From the NCBI RefSeq assembly GCF_004367745.1, contig NZ_CP037993.1, positions 3,472,001 through 3,536,000 of the forward strand: a stretch of DNA of 64,000 nucleotides, given 5' to 3'. Shown one piece after another: positions 19,278-27,211 of the stretch. The notes under the pieces were generated by a model, which was not told where the DNA came from, ran no database searches, and saw only the letters and a list, made by a program, of their open reading frames with translations. The position numbers and the translations under genes were made by a program. Source of the DNA: Herbaspirillum huttiense (GTDB taxonomy: Bacteria; Pseudomonadota; Gammaproteobacteria; Burkholderiales; Burkholderiaceae_D). Positions within the stretch are counted from its first letter, which is position 1. The number at the start of each line of letters is the position of its first letter.

Positions 19278-19388
19278 CTTGGTGCCATTCGCCACCTGAT
19301 CACCGACAATCAGTCAGCACTGGTGACAGCGTCTCCGCCAGACCATTAACATCGACGCCGTACTAACTTTATCTAACATTTTGCGCTT

Positions 19389-19439
19389 AACAAATTGTCT
19401 GATGGTGCAGACGGAATGAACTATCGAAGGCAACTTCGA
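19389..19439 (-). repeat. Repeated leader element, copy A (23-nt box plus inverted repeat)
   Basis: The box at 19389-19411 contains AATTGTCTGATGGTGCAGA. Twelve bases on is a 6-bp inverted repeat TCGAAG/CTTCGA (19424-19439). The same arrangement with two mismatches in the box occurs at 21976-22028 upstream of the TolC-like gene. It lies upstream of the exporter gene on its strand. Confidence 0.65.
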
Positions 19440-19513
19440 GTGGACGACATCAACAGCAACGGAGAGGAAAGACCAGACAGGAAAGGACGCCTGTGCGCAC
19501 AGCCCGCGCAAGC

Positions 19514-20389
19514 TCAGTGCGAGGACTGAAGCTCCGGCGCCACCACGGCCTCTGCGGAGCCGCCAGCCGCGAGAGAAGACAACGGCGATTCCGGGGCGTG
19601 CAACGACAGCGGCGACAGTGGCGAACCCGCCGGGCTCGCTGCCCGATCGCAATAGCGCGCAAATTCAGCGGCCAGCATCGGCCGTGCGTAATGCCAGCCC
19701 TGGGCATAGTCGACGCAGGCCTGCTCCAGATAGCGCGCCTGCACCGGCGTTTCCACGCCTTCCGCGACGATCTTCAGCTTGAGCTTGCGGGCCAGGTCGA
19801 TGATGCAGGCCAGCACCGGATGCTCGTGATCCGTGCCGATGCCGATGACGAAGGAACGATCCAGTTTGAGCACATCACATGGAAGTTCGTGCAGATAGCG
19901 CAGGCAGGAATAGCCGGTCCCGAAATCATCCAGCGCAATGAGATGCCCCCGCTCCCGCGCCCGGGACAGCGTCTCGCGGCTCGGCAGGGTTTCCATGCTG
20001 CTGCTCTCGGTGATTTCCAGCCAGAGTTGGGCCGGCACGATACCGGTGCCGTCCAGCGCGGCAGCCAGCACCTCCAGGATGCGGCCGCTGTTGACATCCT
20101 GGGCCGGGATATTGACGGCCGCATGCAAGCAGCGATGAGCGCGCAGCGTGGGGGCCAGGTCGCTGACGGTCTGTTGCAGTACCCGGTCGGTGATGGCATT
20201 GAGGTAGCCGTGCCGCTGCGCCGCAGCCAGGAAACGGTCCGGCGGCAACAGTGCACCGTCCTCGCGCTGCCAGCGCACCAGGACTTCCGCGCCCGCACAG
20301 CGTCCGTCGGCCAGTACCACGATGGGCTGATAGACGACTCTGAATTCCTCGCGCTCGATGGCGCGCTTGAACTGCGCTTTGGTGATCAT
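19514..20389 (-). CDS. EAL-domain c-di-GMP phosphodiesterase-like protein
   Basis: A 291-residue stand-alone EAL domain with no TM or GGDEF. The signature is degenerate (AEVLVRW for EALxRW), but the metal and catalytic motifs remain: NIPAQD, LEITESS, ALDDFGTGYSCL, LKLDRSFV and VAEGVETPVQ. It could therefore hydrolyse c-di-GMP. I choose ATG 20389 because GGGGGGAGC precedes it; an upstream GTG at 20431 lacks a site. The C-terminal ~40 residues are Ser/Ala/Pro-rich. It sits in the adhesin-secretion locus, where c-di-GMP commonly controls surface retention of the adhesin. Confidence 0.88.
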   Translation of the reverse strand: MITKAQFKRAIEREEFRVVYQPIVVLADGRCAGAEVLVRWQREDGALLPPDRFLAAAQRHGYLNAITDRVLQQTVSDLAPTLRAHRCLHAAVNIPAQDVNSGRILEVLAAALDGTGIVPAQLWLEITESSSMETLPSRETLSRARERGHLIALDDFGTGYSCLRYLHELPCDVLKLDRSFVIGIGTDHEHPVLACIIDLARKLKLKIVAEGVETPVQARYLEQACVDYAQGWHYARPMLAAEFARYCDRAASPAGSPLSPLSLHAPESPLSSLAAGGSAEAVVAPELQSSH

Positions 20390-20458
20390 GCTCCCCCCTG
20401 CCGCAGTTCCCCTTGCGGTCGCCGTGCGCACCGCACCGGATGCGCACGGGATTGATGG

Positions 20459-21784
20459 TCAGCGTACCTGGTCCAGGCCATACGCCCACAATTGCAGCTT
20501 GCGGCCATCCGCGATGATCATGGCCGTGACGTCGGCCTTCTGCAGATCGGTCTGCACCACTTCGCGGGCGGCATTCATCACGTCCAGCCAGGAGCGCCGG
20601 CCCGACAGATATTGGCGGGTATAGGAAGCCAGCACCTCCTCGGACGATACGGCGACGTCTTCCAGATTGCGTGCACGCGCCTCGGCTTGCTGATACTCGG
20701 TGTAGGTGGCGGCCATCTGCGAGATCAGTTCCAGCCGTGCCGCATCCACGGCCAGCAGCGCTGACTGATAGCGGCCCTGCGCGGCGGCCACTTCCGAACC
20801 CAGCGACAGGCCGGCCCCCAGCTGCATCTGCATGCCGATGAAAGCACGGTTGGCATTGGGGGTGTGAGGCACGCTGAAGTTGCCGCGCTGGTGCTCCAGG
20901 CGGGCATAGACTTCGGGCCAGTAGGAGGCACTGCGGATCCGGATGGCCGACTCCTGGACCTTGGCATCAGCGCGCAGGCGCTTGAGCAGCGGGCTGCTCT
21001 CCAGCATGCTCTCGGTCAGTGCGGGCAGATCCTCGCTGACGGACATCTTCGCCACATCGGCACGCAGCTCTTCATCGCTCAGCGGCAGGCCGACCAGTTG
21101 TTCCAGTTGCAGCCGCGCCGACTGGCGGCTGGCCTTGGCTCCCAGCAGGTCGGTCAGTGCCTGGTCGCGGCGGCCGCGCACCAGCGTCACGTCGACGCGC
21201 GCAGCGGCGCCTTCCTTCTCGCGGCGCTGGCTCTGTGCGAGGAAATCTTCCAGCGCTTTCAGATTCTTCTGATTGGCCTCGGTGGCCAGATCCGAACGCA
21301 CCCACAGGCTGTATTGCGAAATGACCTGCTCGGCCAGGCGGAAGCGCTGTTCACGCAGGGCTTCGCCAGCAGATTCATGATTGTGTCCGGCCTGTTCCAG
21401 CTGGGCCGTCAGGCGGCCGCCGGACCACAGGGTCTGCTGCAGGCGCAGGGTCACCACGGTATCGTCGCCGTTGTACGAAATGTCGCGCGAACTGGTCACG
21501 CCGGCGCGTTCGACCGACATGGACGGTGTCGGGAAGAATTGCCACTTGGCCGACGAGATACCTTCGGCAGCGGCGTCGACGGCACGTTGCCGAGCGACCG
21601 CGGCGGGATTGTTGAAAGCGGCTTGCTTGACCAGATCACCCAGGCTGACAGCGCCCGCCGGCAGGCTCAACAAGCCCAGTGACATCGCCATCACGGCAGC
21701 CAGCCGGTTGGGCCAGCGCGGGCGCGGCAAGGTGGAGGAAGACTGCGGGCCGCACGCGCCGCCAAGGGGGAGGATGTCGTTCAT
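20459..21784 (-). CDS. TolC-family outer-membrane channel of type I secretion (LapE-like)
   Basis: A 441-residue OMF protein. It has a signal peptide (LAAVMAMSLGLLSLPAGAVS) and two OEP repeats of long helices, with RLQQTLWSGGRLTAQLEQAG in the first and MQMQLGAGLSLGSEVAAAQGRYQSAL in the second. The C-terminus ends GLDQVR. It would form the outer-membrane tunnel for the ABC/HlyD exporter encoded downstream. The EAL gene follows after 69 bp on the same strand. The upstream 329 bp hold the second copy of the repeated leader element. Confidence 0.9.
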   Translation of the reverse strand: MNDILPLGGACGPQSSSTLPRPRWPNRLAAVMAMSLGLLSLPAGAVSLGDLVKQAAFNNPAAVARQRAVDAAAEGISSAKWQFFPTPSMSVERAGVTSSRDISYNGDDTVVTLRLQQTLWSGGRLTAQLEQAGHNHESAGEALREQRFRLAEQVISQYSLWVRSDLATEANQKNLKALEDFLAQSQRREKEGAAARVDVTLVRGRRDQALTDLLGAKASRQSARLQLEQLVGLPLSDEELRADVAKMSVSEDLPALTESMLESSPLLKRLRADAKVQESAIRIRSASYWPEVYARLEHQRGNFSVPHTPNANRAFIGMQMQLGAGLSLGSEVAAAQGRYQSALLAVDAARLELISQMAATYTEYQQAEARARNLEDVAVSSEEVLASYTRQYLSGRRSWLDVMNAAREVVQTDLQKADVTAMIIADGRKLQLWAYGLDQVR

Positions 21785-22113
21785 CTGCGCTCATTTCAGG
21801 TTGATCTCGTCCAGGGAGGAAGGTCTCGCGGCAGGCGGGAAGACGGCGCCGGGCGCTGTACTTCACGCACCTGCACACTGGCCGGGCAGCAGCCGCAAAG
21901 GCGGCAGGGCAGCCGGCCGGCTGCGATGACGGGTGACGAGAATTGGCTTGGATGATCGCGGAAAGGACGGGGGGGAACGAATTGTCCGATGGTGCAGAAA
22001 TCTTCATACGGCCTCGAAATAATTCGAGAAACACTACAAAGATTAATGAAGAACAGCTGCAGACCCTGCCAAGAACGTCTGCAGCCGGAAGAGCTGCACG
22101 GGTTCCGGCACGC
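21785..22113. other. Intergenic region upstream of the TolC-like gene
   Basis: 329 bp without a gene. It contains the repeated element copy B (21976-22028), a run of seven G at 21969-21975 beside it, and a GC palindrome GCAGCCGGCCGGCTGC near 21909-21924. The part from 21980 to 22060 is AT-rich relative to its flanks, consistent with a promoter region for the minus-strand unit. Confidence 0.6.
21976..22028 (-). repeat. Repeated leader element, copy B (23-nt box plus inverted repeat)
   Basis: The box at 21976-21998 contains AATTGTCCGATGGTGCAGA. After 14 bases comes the inverted repeat CTCGAA/TTCGAG (22013-22028). It lies about 190 bp upstream of the TolC-like start on the coding strand. Copy A is at 19389-19439, with 21 of 23 box positions identical. 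Confidence 0.65.
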
Positions 22114-23826
22114 TCAGGAAGAAAACGCCGCTACCGCCAAGGCGGCACGCAAGGTGGTGATGACCTCATCCCAGTCGCCCGCACGCTGCTGGCGGAACAG
22201 CCGTGCCGTCGGATACCAGGGCGAGTCATGGCGTTGCAGGAACCAGCGCCAGTCCGGTGAATAGGGCAAGGCGATCCAGACCGGCAAGCCGAGCGCGCCG
22301 GCCAGGTGGGCGGCTGCCGTATCGACGCTGATGACCAGGTCCATGCAGGAAAGCGCAGCGGCCGTATCGGCGAAATCGCGAATGCCCTCCCCTACCGCAT
22401 GCCACTGCGGCCCGGCCTGCTGCAGCCATTGCGCATCGGCGGTGCGCAGATCGGGCTGGATGATGAAGAAGGACACCCCGTCACGCGCCTTGGCCAGAGC
22501 CGCAAAGCGCTCCAGCGCGATGGACCGGCGCGCATCGTTGGCATTGCCGGGGTTGCCGGAGCAGATGATGCCTGCGCGCACCTGCCCCGGCGCACGCGGT
22601 GCCAGCGCGTCGAGTTGCTGCTCCCACTGCCGCTTGAGGTCGATATGAACGTTCAGGTAAGGCACCGGTGCCGGGATGTTGTCCATCGCCGTATTGCACA
22701 CCAGCGGCAGGCTCATCAGCGGCAACTGATAATCGATCGCGGGCAAGGCGCCTGCGGTCGGCACCAGCTGAATGCGCGAGGCCACCGGCAAGCCCTGCAT
22801 CAGGGTGAACAAACTTTCCGGAACCTCGAACACCACCTCGGCCCCGGCCTCGACGATCTGCTGCACGTAGCGGCTGAACTGGATGGTATCGCCCTGCCCC
22901 TGCTCGGCCCACAGCAGGATGCGCTTGCCGGCCAGCGAGCTGCCGCCGTTCCAGGGCGGGATGGCGGCGTGGCGATAAGGATCGGTACCGCGTCCTTCCC
23001 AACGCCATTCGTAGAGCGGCAAAGCCTCTTCCAGCCGACCAAGCACCAGCAGCGACAAGGCCAGGTTGACATGGGCATCGGCGTCCTTGCCATCCATGCG
23101 CAGGGCGCGGCGGAAGCTGTCGATGGCTTCCTCGTGGTCGCGCAGGCGCGCCAGCGTGGTGCCACGGCTGACGTGGGCATCCACCAGGTCAGGGTCGAGA
23201 ATGAGGGCGCGGTCGTAATAACGCAGCGCTTCCTCGTAGTCACCCAAGGCATGTTCGATCAGGCCTGCATCCAGCCAGTATTGCGCGCGATCATCGAAGC
23301 GCAGCAGCACCTGGCGCAGGCATTTGCGTGCGGCTTCCCACTGGCCGGCGCGCTCATGCAGGCGCGCCTTGCGGTGCCAGGTATCGGGAACATCGGGATT
23401 GCGCCGCAGTGCCTCTTCCAGCAAGGCCAGCGCCCGGCCATCGTTCTTGCCGGAGGGCGACATGCCCTGCAAGGCGGCCGAGGCGGCGACGAAGAACTCG
23501 GGACGTTCATGCCCCGCCTCGATCAGGTCGCGATAGAGCAGGAAGCTGTCTTCATATCGCCCCTGCTCGTAGAAGGCGCGCCCCAGGCGATAGCGCAGGG
23601 CCAGCGCTTCCTCGCTGTCGGGGTCGACCAGCGGCAAGGCCTGCTGCCAGGCCAGGGCTGCTTCTTCGAAACGTCCTTGCGCGGCCACCACGCTGCCCAG
23701 CAGCTGCAGCGCATCCTTGTGCCGGGGATGGGTCTCCAGCAAGCCGAACAGCACTTGTTCGGCGGCGGCGTAATCATCCTGGTGGAAATGGTCGAGGGCG
23801 AGGCGGACGGTATCAGTGGCGTTCAT
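22114..23826 (-). CDS. TPR protein with GT9-like glycosyltransferase domain
   Basis: A 570-residue protein. Residues ~1-290 are TPR units, for example YEEALRYYDRALILDPDLVD and HEEAIDSFRRALRMDGKDAD. The C-terminal ~260 residues resemble heptosyltransferase (GT9)-type domains: ILLWAEQGQGDTIQFSRYV and MDLVISVDTAAAHLAGALGL. TPR-GT fusions glycosylate proteins or cell-surface glycans. It lies upstream of the type I secretion outer-membrane gene on the same strand, so adhesin or surface glycosylation is a fair guess. No Shine-Dalgarno motif is seen before the ATG; a strong hairpin (23834-23866) abuts it. Confidence 0.82.
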   Translation of the reverse strand: MNATDTVRLALDHFHQDDYAAAEQVLFGLLETHPRHKDALQLLGSVVAAQGRFEEAALAWQQALPLVDPDSEEALALRYRLGRAFYEQGRYEDSFLLYRDLIEAGHERPEFFVAASAALQGMSPSGKNDGRALALLEEALRRNPDVPDTWHRKARLHERAGQWEAARKCLRQVLLRFDDRAQYWLDAGLIEHALGDYEEALRYYDRALILDPDLVDAHVSRGTTLARLRDHEEAIDSFRRALRMDGKDADAHVNLALSLLVLGRLEEALPLYEWRWEGRGTDPYRHAAIPPWNGGSSLAGKRILLWAEQGQGDTIQFSRYVQQIVEAGAEVVFEVPESLFTLMQGLPVASRIQLVPTAGALPAIDYQLPLMSLPLVCNTAMDNIPAPVPYLNVHIDLKRQWEQQLDALAPRAPGQVRAGIICSGNPGNANDARRSIALERFAALAKARDGVSFFIIQPDLRTADAQWLQQAGPQWHAVGEGIRDFADTAAALSCMDLVISVDTAAAHLAGALGLPVWIALPYSPDWRWFLQRHDSPWYPTARLFRQQRAGDWDEVITTLRAALAVAAFSS

Positions 23827-23833
23827 GGCAGGC

Positions 23834-23866
23834 GGGATGAGACAAACCCGCGTATTGTCTCATCCC
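23834..23866. terminator. Hairpin between msrA and the TPR gene
   Basis: A perfect 12-bp stem, GGGATGAGACAA (23834-23845) with TTGTCTCATCCC (23855-23866), extended by GGCA/TGCC. It follows the msrA stop on the minus strand but has no T-run. It also abuts the start codon of the TPR gene, so it may terminate or mask initiation. Confidence 0.55.
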
Positions 23867-23881
23867 TGCCGGGGTACTGCG

Positions 23882-24580
23882 TCAGCGCTTGAACACCAGC
23901 ACCGGATCGGCGCGATAGATGGCCGGATACATCTTCTGCAGGTTGCTGATCTTGGGCAGGTCGTTGTAGGCGATGTAGGGCTGGTTCGGATGCAGCGTGG
24001 CGTAATCCTGATGGTAATCCTCGGCCCGGTAGAAGCCTTGCAGCGGCGTCACCTGGGTCACGATGGGGGCGCTGAAGACCTTGGCGGCATTGATCTGGGC
24101 GATGTAGGCCTGGGTGGCTCGGGCCTGTTCGTCGCTGGCGGTGAAAATGGCCGAACGATATTGCGTGCCATGGTCCGGGCCCTGGCGATTGAGCTGAGTC
24201 GGGTCATGCGCCACCGAAAAATAGATCTGCAGGATCTGGCCATAGGAAATCTTGCGCGGATCGTAGGTCACCTGCACCGCTTCAGCGTGCCCGGTGGTCC
24301 CCGAACTGACCATGGAATAAGTGGCCGAATCGGCCTTGCCGCCGGCATAACCGGACACCGCCTGCAACACGCCCTGGGTATGCTGGAATACCCCCTGCAC
24401 ACCCCAGAAGCAGCCACCCGCAAGGACCACGGTGGCCGTGTTGGCGGTGGACGCCAGCACCGCCTTGCCACTGGGAGCGGGCACCGCCACCGCCGCTTCG
24501 GCAGCAAAAGTGGAAGCACAGGCCAGCGCCAGGCAAAGACTGGCCGCAGAGGCCAGGACGGCAGGTTTGAACAGGGACAT
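23882..24580 (-). CDS. msrA: Exported peptide-methionine (S)-S-oxide reductase MsrA
   Basis: A 232-residue MsrA. An N-terminal signal peptide (LASAASLCLALACASTFAAE) places it in the periplasm. The catalytic motif GGCFWGVQGVF has the nucleophile Cys at ~57, and YRSAIFTASDEQ and RAEDYHQDY are typical MsrA segments. It reduces methionine-S-sulfoxide in proteins. It lies 77 bp downstream of msrQ on the same strand, so one cluster covers both MsrPQ and a stereospecific periplasmic MsrA. The usual C-terminal resolving cysteines were not found; an external thiol donor may be needed. Confidence 0.93.
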   Translation of the reverse strand: MSLFKPAVLASAASLCLALACASTFAAEAAVAVPAPSGKAVLASTANTATVVLAGGCFWGVQGVFQHTQGVLQAVSGYAGGKADSATYSMVSSGTTGHAEAVQVTYDPRKISYGQILQIYFSVAHDPTQLNRQGPDHGTQYRSAIFTASDEQARATQAYIAQINAAKVFSAPIVTQVTPLQGFYRAEDYHQDYATLHPNQPYIAYNDLPKISNLQKMYPAIYRADPVLVFKR

Positions 24581-24657
24581 GGCAGGCTCCGACAGGGCAG
24601 GGAAAAATCAGAAAATCGGCTAGGACGATCAGGTCAAACGCACAAGATATGAAGCAT

Positions 24658-25314
24658 TCAGCGCCGCACGGGCTTTCCCGGCGTGCCCGATGCGCCGCTG
24701 CGCCGCCACAGCAGGCGCACAGCGAGCATCACCCCGACCAGTACCGCGAACAACAGCGGCTGCGCGATCAGGTTCTTGCCGGCCTTGTCCCACCAGTAGT
24801 GCAGCACACCCAGCGGCACGATCACATAGACCAGCCGGTGCAGGGCCTGCCAGCGCTTGCCGCCCAGGCGTCGCACCATGCCGTTGGTACTGGTGATGGC
24901 CAGCGGGATCGACAGCAGCAGCGCCAGCACGCCCACGGTGATGAAGGGCCGCTTGACGATGTCCTTCCAGATCTCGCCCAGGTCGAAGAAGTGATCGAAC
25001 CAGACGAAGGTCGTGAAGTGCAGGCACAGATACAGAAACGCCATCAGCCCCAGCATGCGGCGCATGCGCACCAGCCAGTTCAGCCCGGTGATCTTGCGCA
25101 GGGGCGTCACTGCCAGGGTGATGCAGAACAGATACAAGGTCCAGTCGCCGGTGCTGTGGGTGATGAATTCCAGCGGGTTGGCCCCCAGGCCGCCGGTGAA
25201 ACCCAGCACCACCAGCCGCCCCAGCGGAACGAAGGCCAGGGCCAGGAACAGCCACCACAGCCCCGTCACGGCGCGTGGCTTGAGATTGCGCAAGGCGGCG
25301 GGAGCGAGCTGCAT
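24658..25314 (-). CDS. msrQ: MsrQ, haem-binding membrane subunit of MsrPQ
   Basis: A 218-residue inner-membrane protein of the ferric-reductase-like family with about six TM segments. The conserved His residues lie in CLHFTTFVWFDHFFD, ALHRLVYVIVPLGVLHYWW and neighbouring helices. MsrQ passes electrons from the quinone pool to periplasmic MsrP. I start it at ATG 25314, 14 bases after the msrP stop (25329), which matches the usual msrPQ arrangement. A longer frame overlapping msrP is not credible. Confidence 0.92.
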   Translation of the reverse strand: MQLAPAALRNLKPRAVTGLWWLFLALAFVPLGRLVVLGFTGGLGANPLEFITHSTGDWTLYLFCITLAVTPLRKITGLNWLVRMRRMLGLMAFLYLCLHFTTFVWFDHFFDLGEIWKDIVKRPFITVGVLALLLSIPLAITSTNGMVRRLGGKRWQALHRLVYVIVPLGVLHYWWDKAGKNLIAQPLLFAVLVGVMLAVRLLWRRSGASGTPGKPVRR

Positions 25315-25328
25315 GCCGGATCCGATCC

Positions 25329-26297
25329 TCAGAAGAACTTGCGCAGGTCCATGCCGGTGTACAGGCTGGCCACGTCGTTGTATCCGTTGAACATCAGCGT
25401 CTTGCGCTTGGGCGCAAAGAAGCCGTCTTCGCCGATGCGGCGCTCGGTGGCCTGCGACCAGCGCGGGTGGTCCACGTTGGGGTTGACGTTGGAGTAGAAG
25501 CCGTATTCCTGCGGAGCGTAGAGATTCCAGGCGGTCTTGGGTTCTTCCTTGACGAAGCGGATCTTGACGATGGACTTGGCCGACTTGAAGCCATACTTCC
25601 ACGGCACGATGATGCGCACCGGCGCACCGTTCTGGTTGGGCAGCACTTCGCCGTACATGCCCAGGGTCAGCAGGGTGAGCGGGTGATTGGCTTCGTCCAG
25701 GCGCAAACCTTCACGATAGGGCCAGTTCAGGATGGGGGTGGACAGGCCCGGCATCTGCTTCTTGTCGGCCAGGGTGACGAATTCGACATACTTGGCATTG
25801 CCGGTGGGTTCGGCCTTCTTGATGAGCGCCGAGAGCGAATAGCCGATCCAGGGGATCACCATCGACCAGCCTTCCACACAGCGCATGCGGTAGATGCGCT
25901 CTTCCAGCGGGGCCAGCTTGGTCAGGGCATCGAGGTCCAGGGTCATGGGCTTCTTGACCTCGCCTTCGATGTCGATGGTCCACGGGCTGGTTTTCAGGCT
26001 GCCGGCATTCTTGGCCGGATCGGCCTTGTCGGTACCGAACTCGTAGTAGTTGTTGTAGCTGGTGGCGTCCTTGTAGGCGGTCTGCTTGTCCATGACCGCG
26101 AAGGCGTTATTGAGCTGGGCCGGCAGCTTCCTGCCCTGCTGGGCGAAGGCCTGCGGCAGCGCGCCCATGCCGCCGGCCAGGGCGGCACCGGCCGCCACGC
26201 GCGCCATGAAGCTGCGGCGCGACAGGTAGAGATCACGCGGGGTGATCTCGGAGGCGGTCGGGATGTCAATCTGGTCGGGACGAATCTTGATCAGCAT
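25329..26297 (-). CDS. msrP: MsrP, periplasmic molybdoprotein methionine-sulfoxide reductase
   Basis: A 322-residue sulfite-oxidase-family protein. The Tat signal is [20 protein letters not shown] (residues ~26-45). The molybdenum-ligating Cys is in [11 protein letters not shown] at residue ~140, and [18 protein letters not shown] is typical of YedY/MsrP. GGAGCGCACC precedes ATG 26297. It repairs oxidised methionines in envelope proteins with electrons from MsrQ, and is known to be induced by hypochlorous acid. It is divergent from a two-component system with an HprR-type box in between. Confidence 0.95.
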   Translation of the reverse strand: MLIKIRPDQIDIPTASEITPRDLYLSRRSFMARVAAGAALAGGMGALPQAFAQQGRKLPAQLNNAFAVMDKQTAYKDATSYNNYYEFGTDKADPAKNAGSLKTSPWTIDIEGEVKKPMTLDLDALTKLAPLEERIYRMRCVEGWSMVIPWIGYSLSALIKKAEPTGNAKYVEFVTLADKKQMPGLSTPILNWPYREGLRLDEANHPLTLLTLGMYGEVLPNQNGAPVRIIVPWKYGFKSAKSIVKIRFVKEEPKTAWNLYAPQEYGFYSNVNPNVDHPRWSQATERRIGEDGFFAPKRKTLMFNGYNDVASLYTGMDLRKFF

Positions 26298-26406
26298 GGT
26301 GCGCTCCGGCAAAAAAGGGTGTGAATGCAAAGCGGAGGCAAGGCCTGGACCTCGCCGATGAGATGCCATGGTAAAAGCGGCGCGGTGACGCGCGGGTGGC
26401 ATTTTG

Positions 26407-26422
26407 ATGACAATTTTGTCAT
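26407..26422. promoter_or_regulatory. HprR/CusR-type operator box
   Basis: A perfect 16-bp palindrome, ATGACAATTTTGTCAT. The core TGACAANNTTGTCA (26408-26421) equals the box bound by E. coli CusR and HprR. AT-rich flanks (ATTTTG left, GAAGAAAAAT right) add to the match. It lies between msrP (start 26297, minus) and the response regulator (start 26540, plus) and can serve both promoters. Confidence 0.85.
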
Positions 26423-26539
26423 GAAGAAAAATCCCTCCATTGCTAGAATCGAGTGCATTTTCCGGTTCATTCTCTCCGATCCGGGCCGCCTTTGCAGCGG
26501 CGCTTCCCGTCCATTCCACCAAACACGGTTTCCCACAGC

Positions 26540-27211
26540 ATGGCCATCCTGGTAATCGAAGACGACCCCAAGACCGGTGACTACCTGCGCAAAGGCTTGC
26601 GCGAATCCGGCTATGCCGTCGACCTCGCCCGCACCGGCAGTGACGGCCTGCACATGGCACTGGAACAGGACTACGACCTGGTGGTGCTGGACGTGATGCT
26701 GCCCGGCCTGGATGGCTGGCAGGTCATGAGCGCACTGCGCAGCAAGCGCGACCTGCCGGTGCTGTTCCTGACCGCCAAGGACCAGGTGGAAGACCGCATC
26801 CGCGGCCTGCAGCTGGGGGCCGACGACTACCTGGTGAAACCCTTTTCCTTCACTGAACTGGTGCTGCGCATCCGCACCCTGCTGCGCCGGGGCGTCACGC
26901 GCGAAGCCGAGGTCTATGAGATCGCCGACCTGCAACTGGACCATGTGCGCCACAAGGTCACGCGCCAGGGCATTCATATTGCCCTGACCAACAAGGAATT
27001 CATGCTGCTCCACCTGCTCATCAAGCGCCGGGACGAGGCACTGTCACGGTCCGTGATCGCCTCGCAGATCTGGGATATGAACTTTGACAGCGACACCAAC
27101 GTGGTCGATGTCGCCATCAAGCGCCTGCGCGCCAAGATCGATGCGCCCTTCGAGAAAAAACTGATCCACACCGTGCGCAGCGTCGGCTACATGTTTTCGG
27201 AAAACCCATGA
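26540..27211 (+). CDS. OmpR/CusR-type response regulator (HprR-like)
   Basis: A 223-residue response regulator. The receiver domain has the acidic pair ED (7-9), phospho-acceptor Asp51 in [10 protein letters not shown] and Lys ~101 in [10 protein letters not shown]. The C-terminal winged helix ends in [14 protein letters not shown] and [10 protein letters not shown]. It is closest to the CusR/CopR/HprR subgroup. I use ATG 26540, since the frame upstream of it lies in the promoter region. It overlaps the kinase gene by 4 bp (ATGA). By context it should activate msrPQ-msrA and itself through the palindrome at 26407-26422. Confidence 0.92.
   Translation: MAILVIEDDPKTGDYLRKGLRESGYAVDLARTGSDGLHMALEQDYDLVVLDVMLPGLDGWQVMSALRSKRDLPVLFLTAKDQVEDRIRGLQLGADDYLVKPFSFTELVLRIRTLLRRGVTREAEVYEIADLQLDHVRHKVTRQGIHIALTNKEFMLLHLLIKRRDEALSRSVIASQIWDMNFDSDTNVVDVAIKRLRAKIDAPFEKKLIHTVRSVGYMFSENP

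Larger units (their letters stand above)
18599..19513. other. Long intergenic leader of the exporter gene, partly very AT-rich
   Basis: About 915 bp with no convincing gene. One 60-base line (19021-19080) has only 15 G/C bases (25%), far below the surrounding genes. On the minus strand, going toward the exporter, it holds a small inverted repeat (19424-19439), a 23-nt element (19389-19411), a terminator-like hairpin (19246-19277) and then the AT-rich stretch. A 70-codon plus-strand frame at 19087-19299 has no ribosome-binding site and I do not accept it. Confidence 0.6.

Noticed and set aside
19087-19299. 70-codon plus-strand frame in the AT-rich leader
   Set aside because: No ribosome-binding site, no recognisable domain, and its end covers the terminator-like hairpin.
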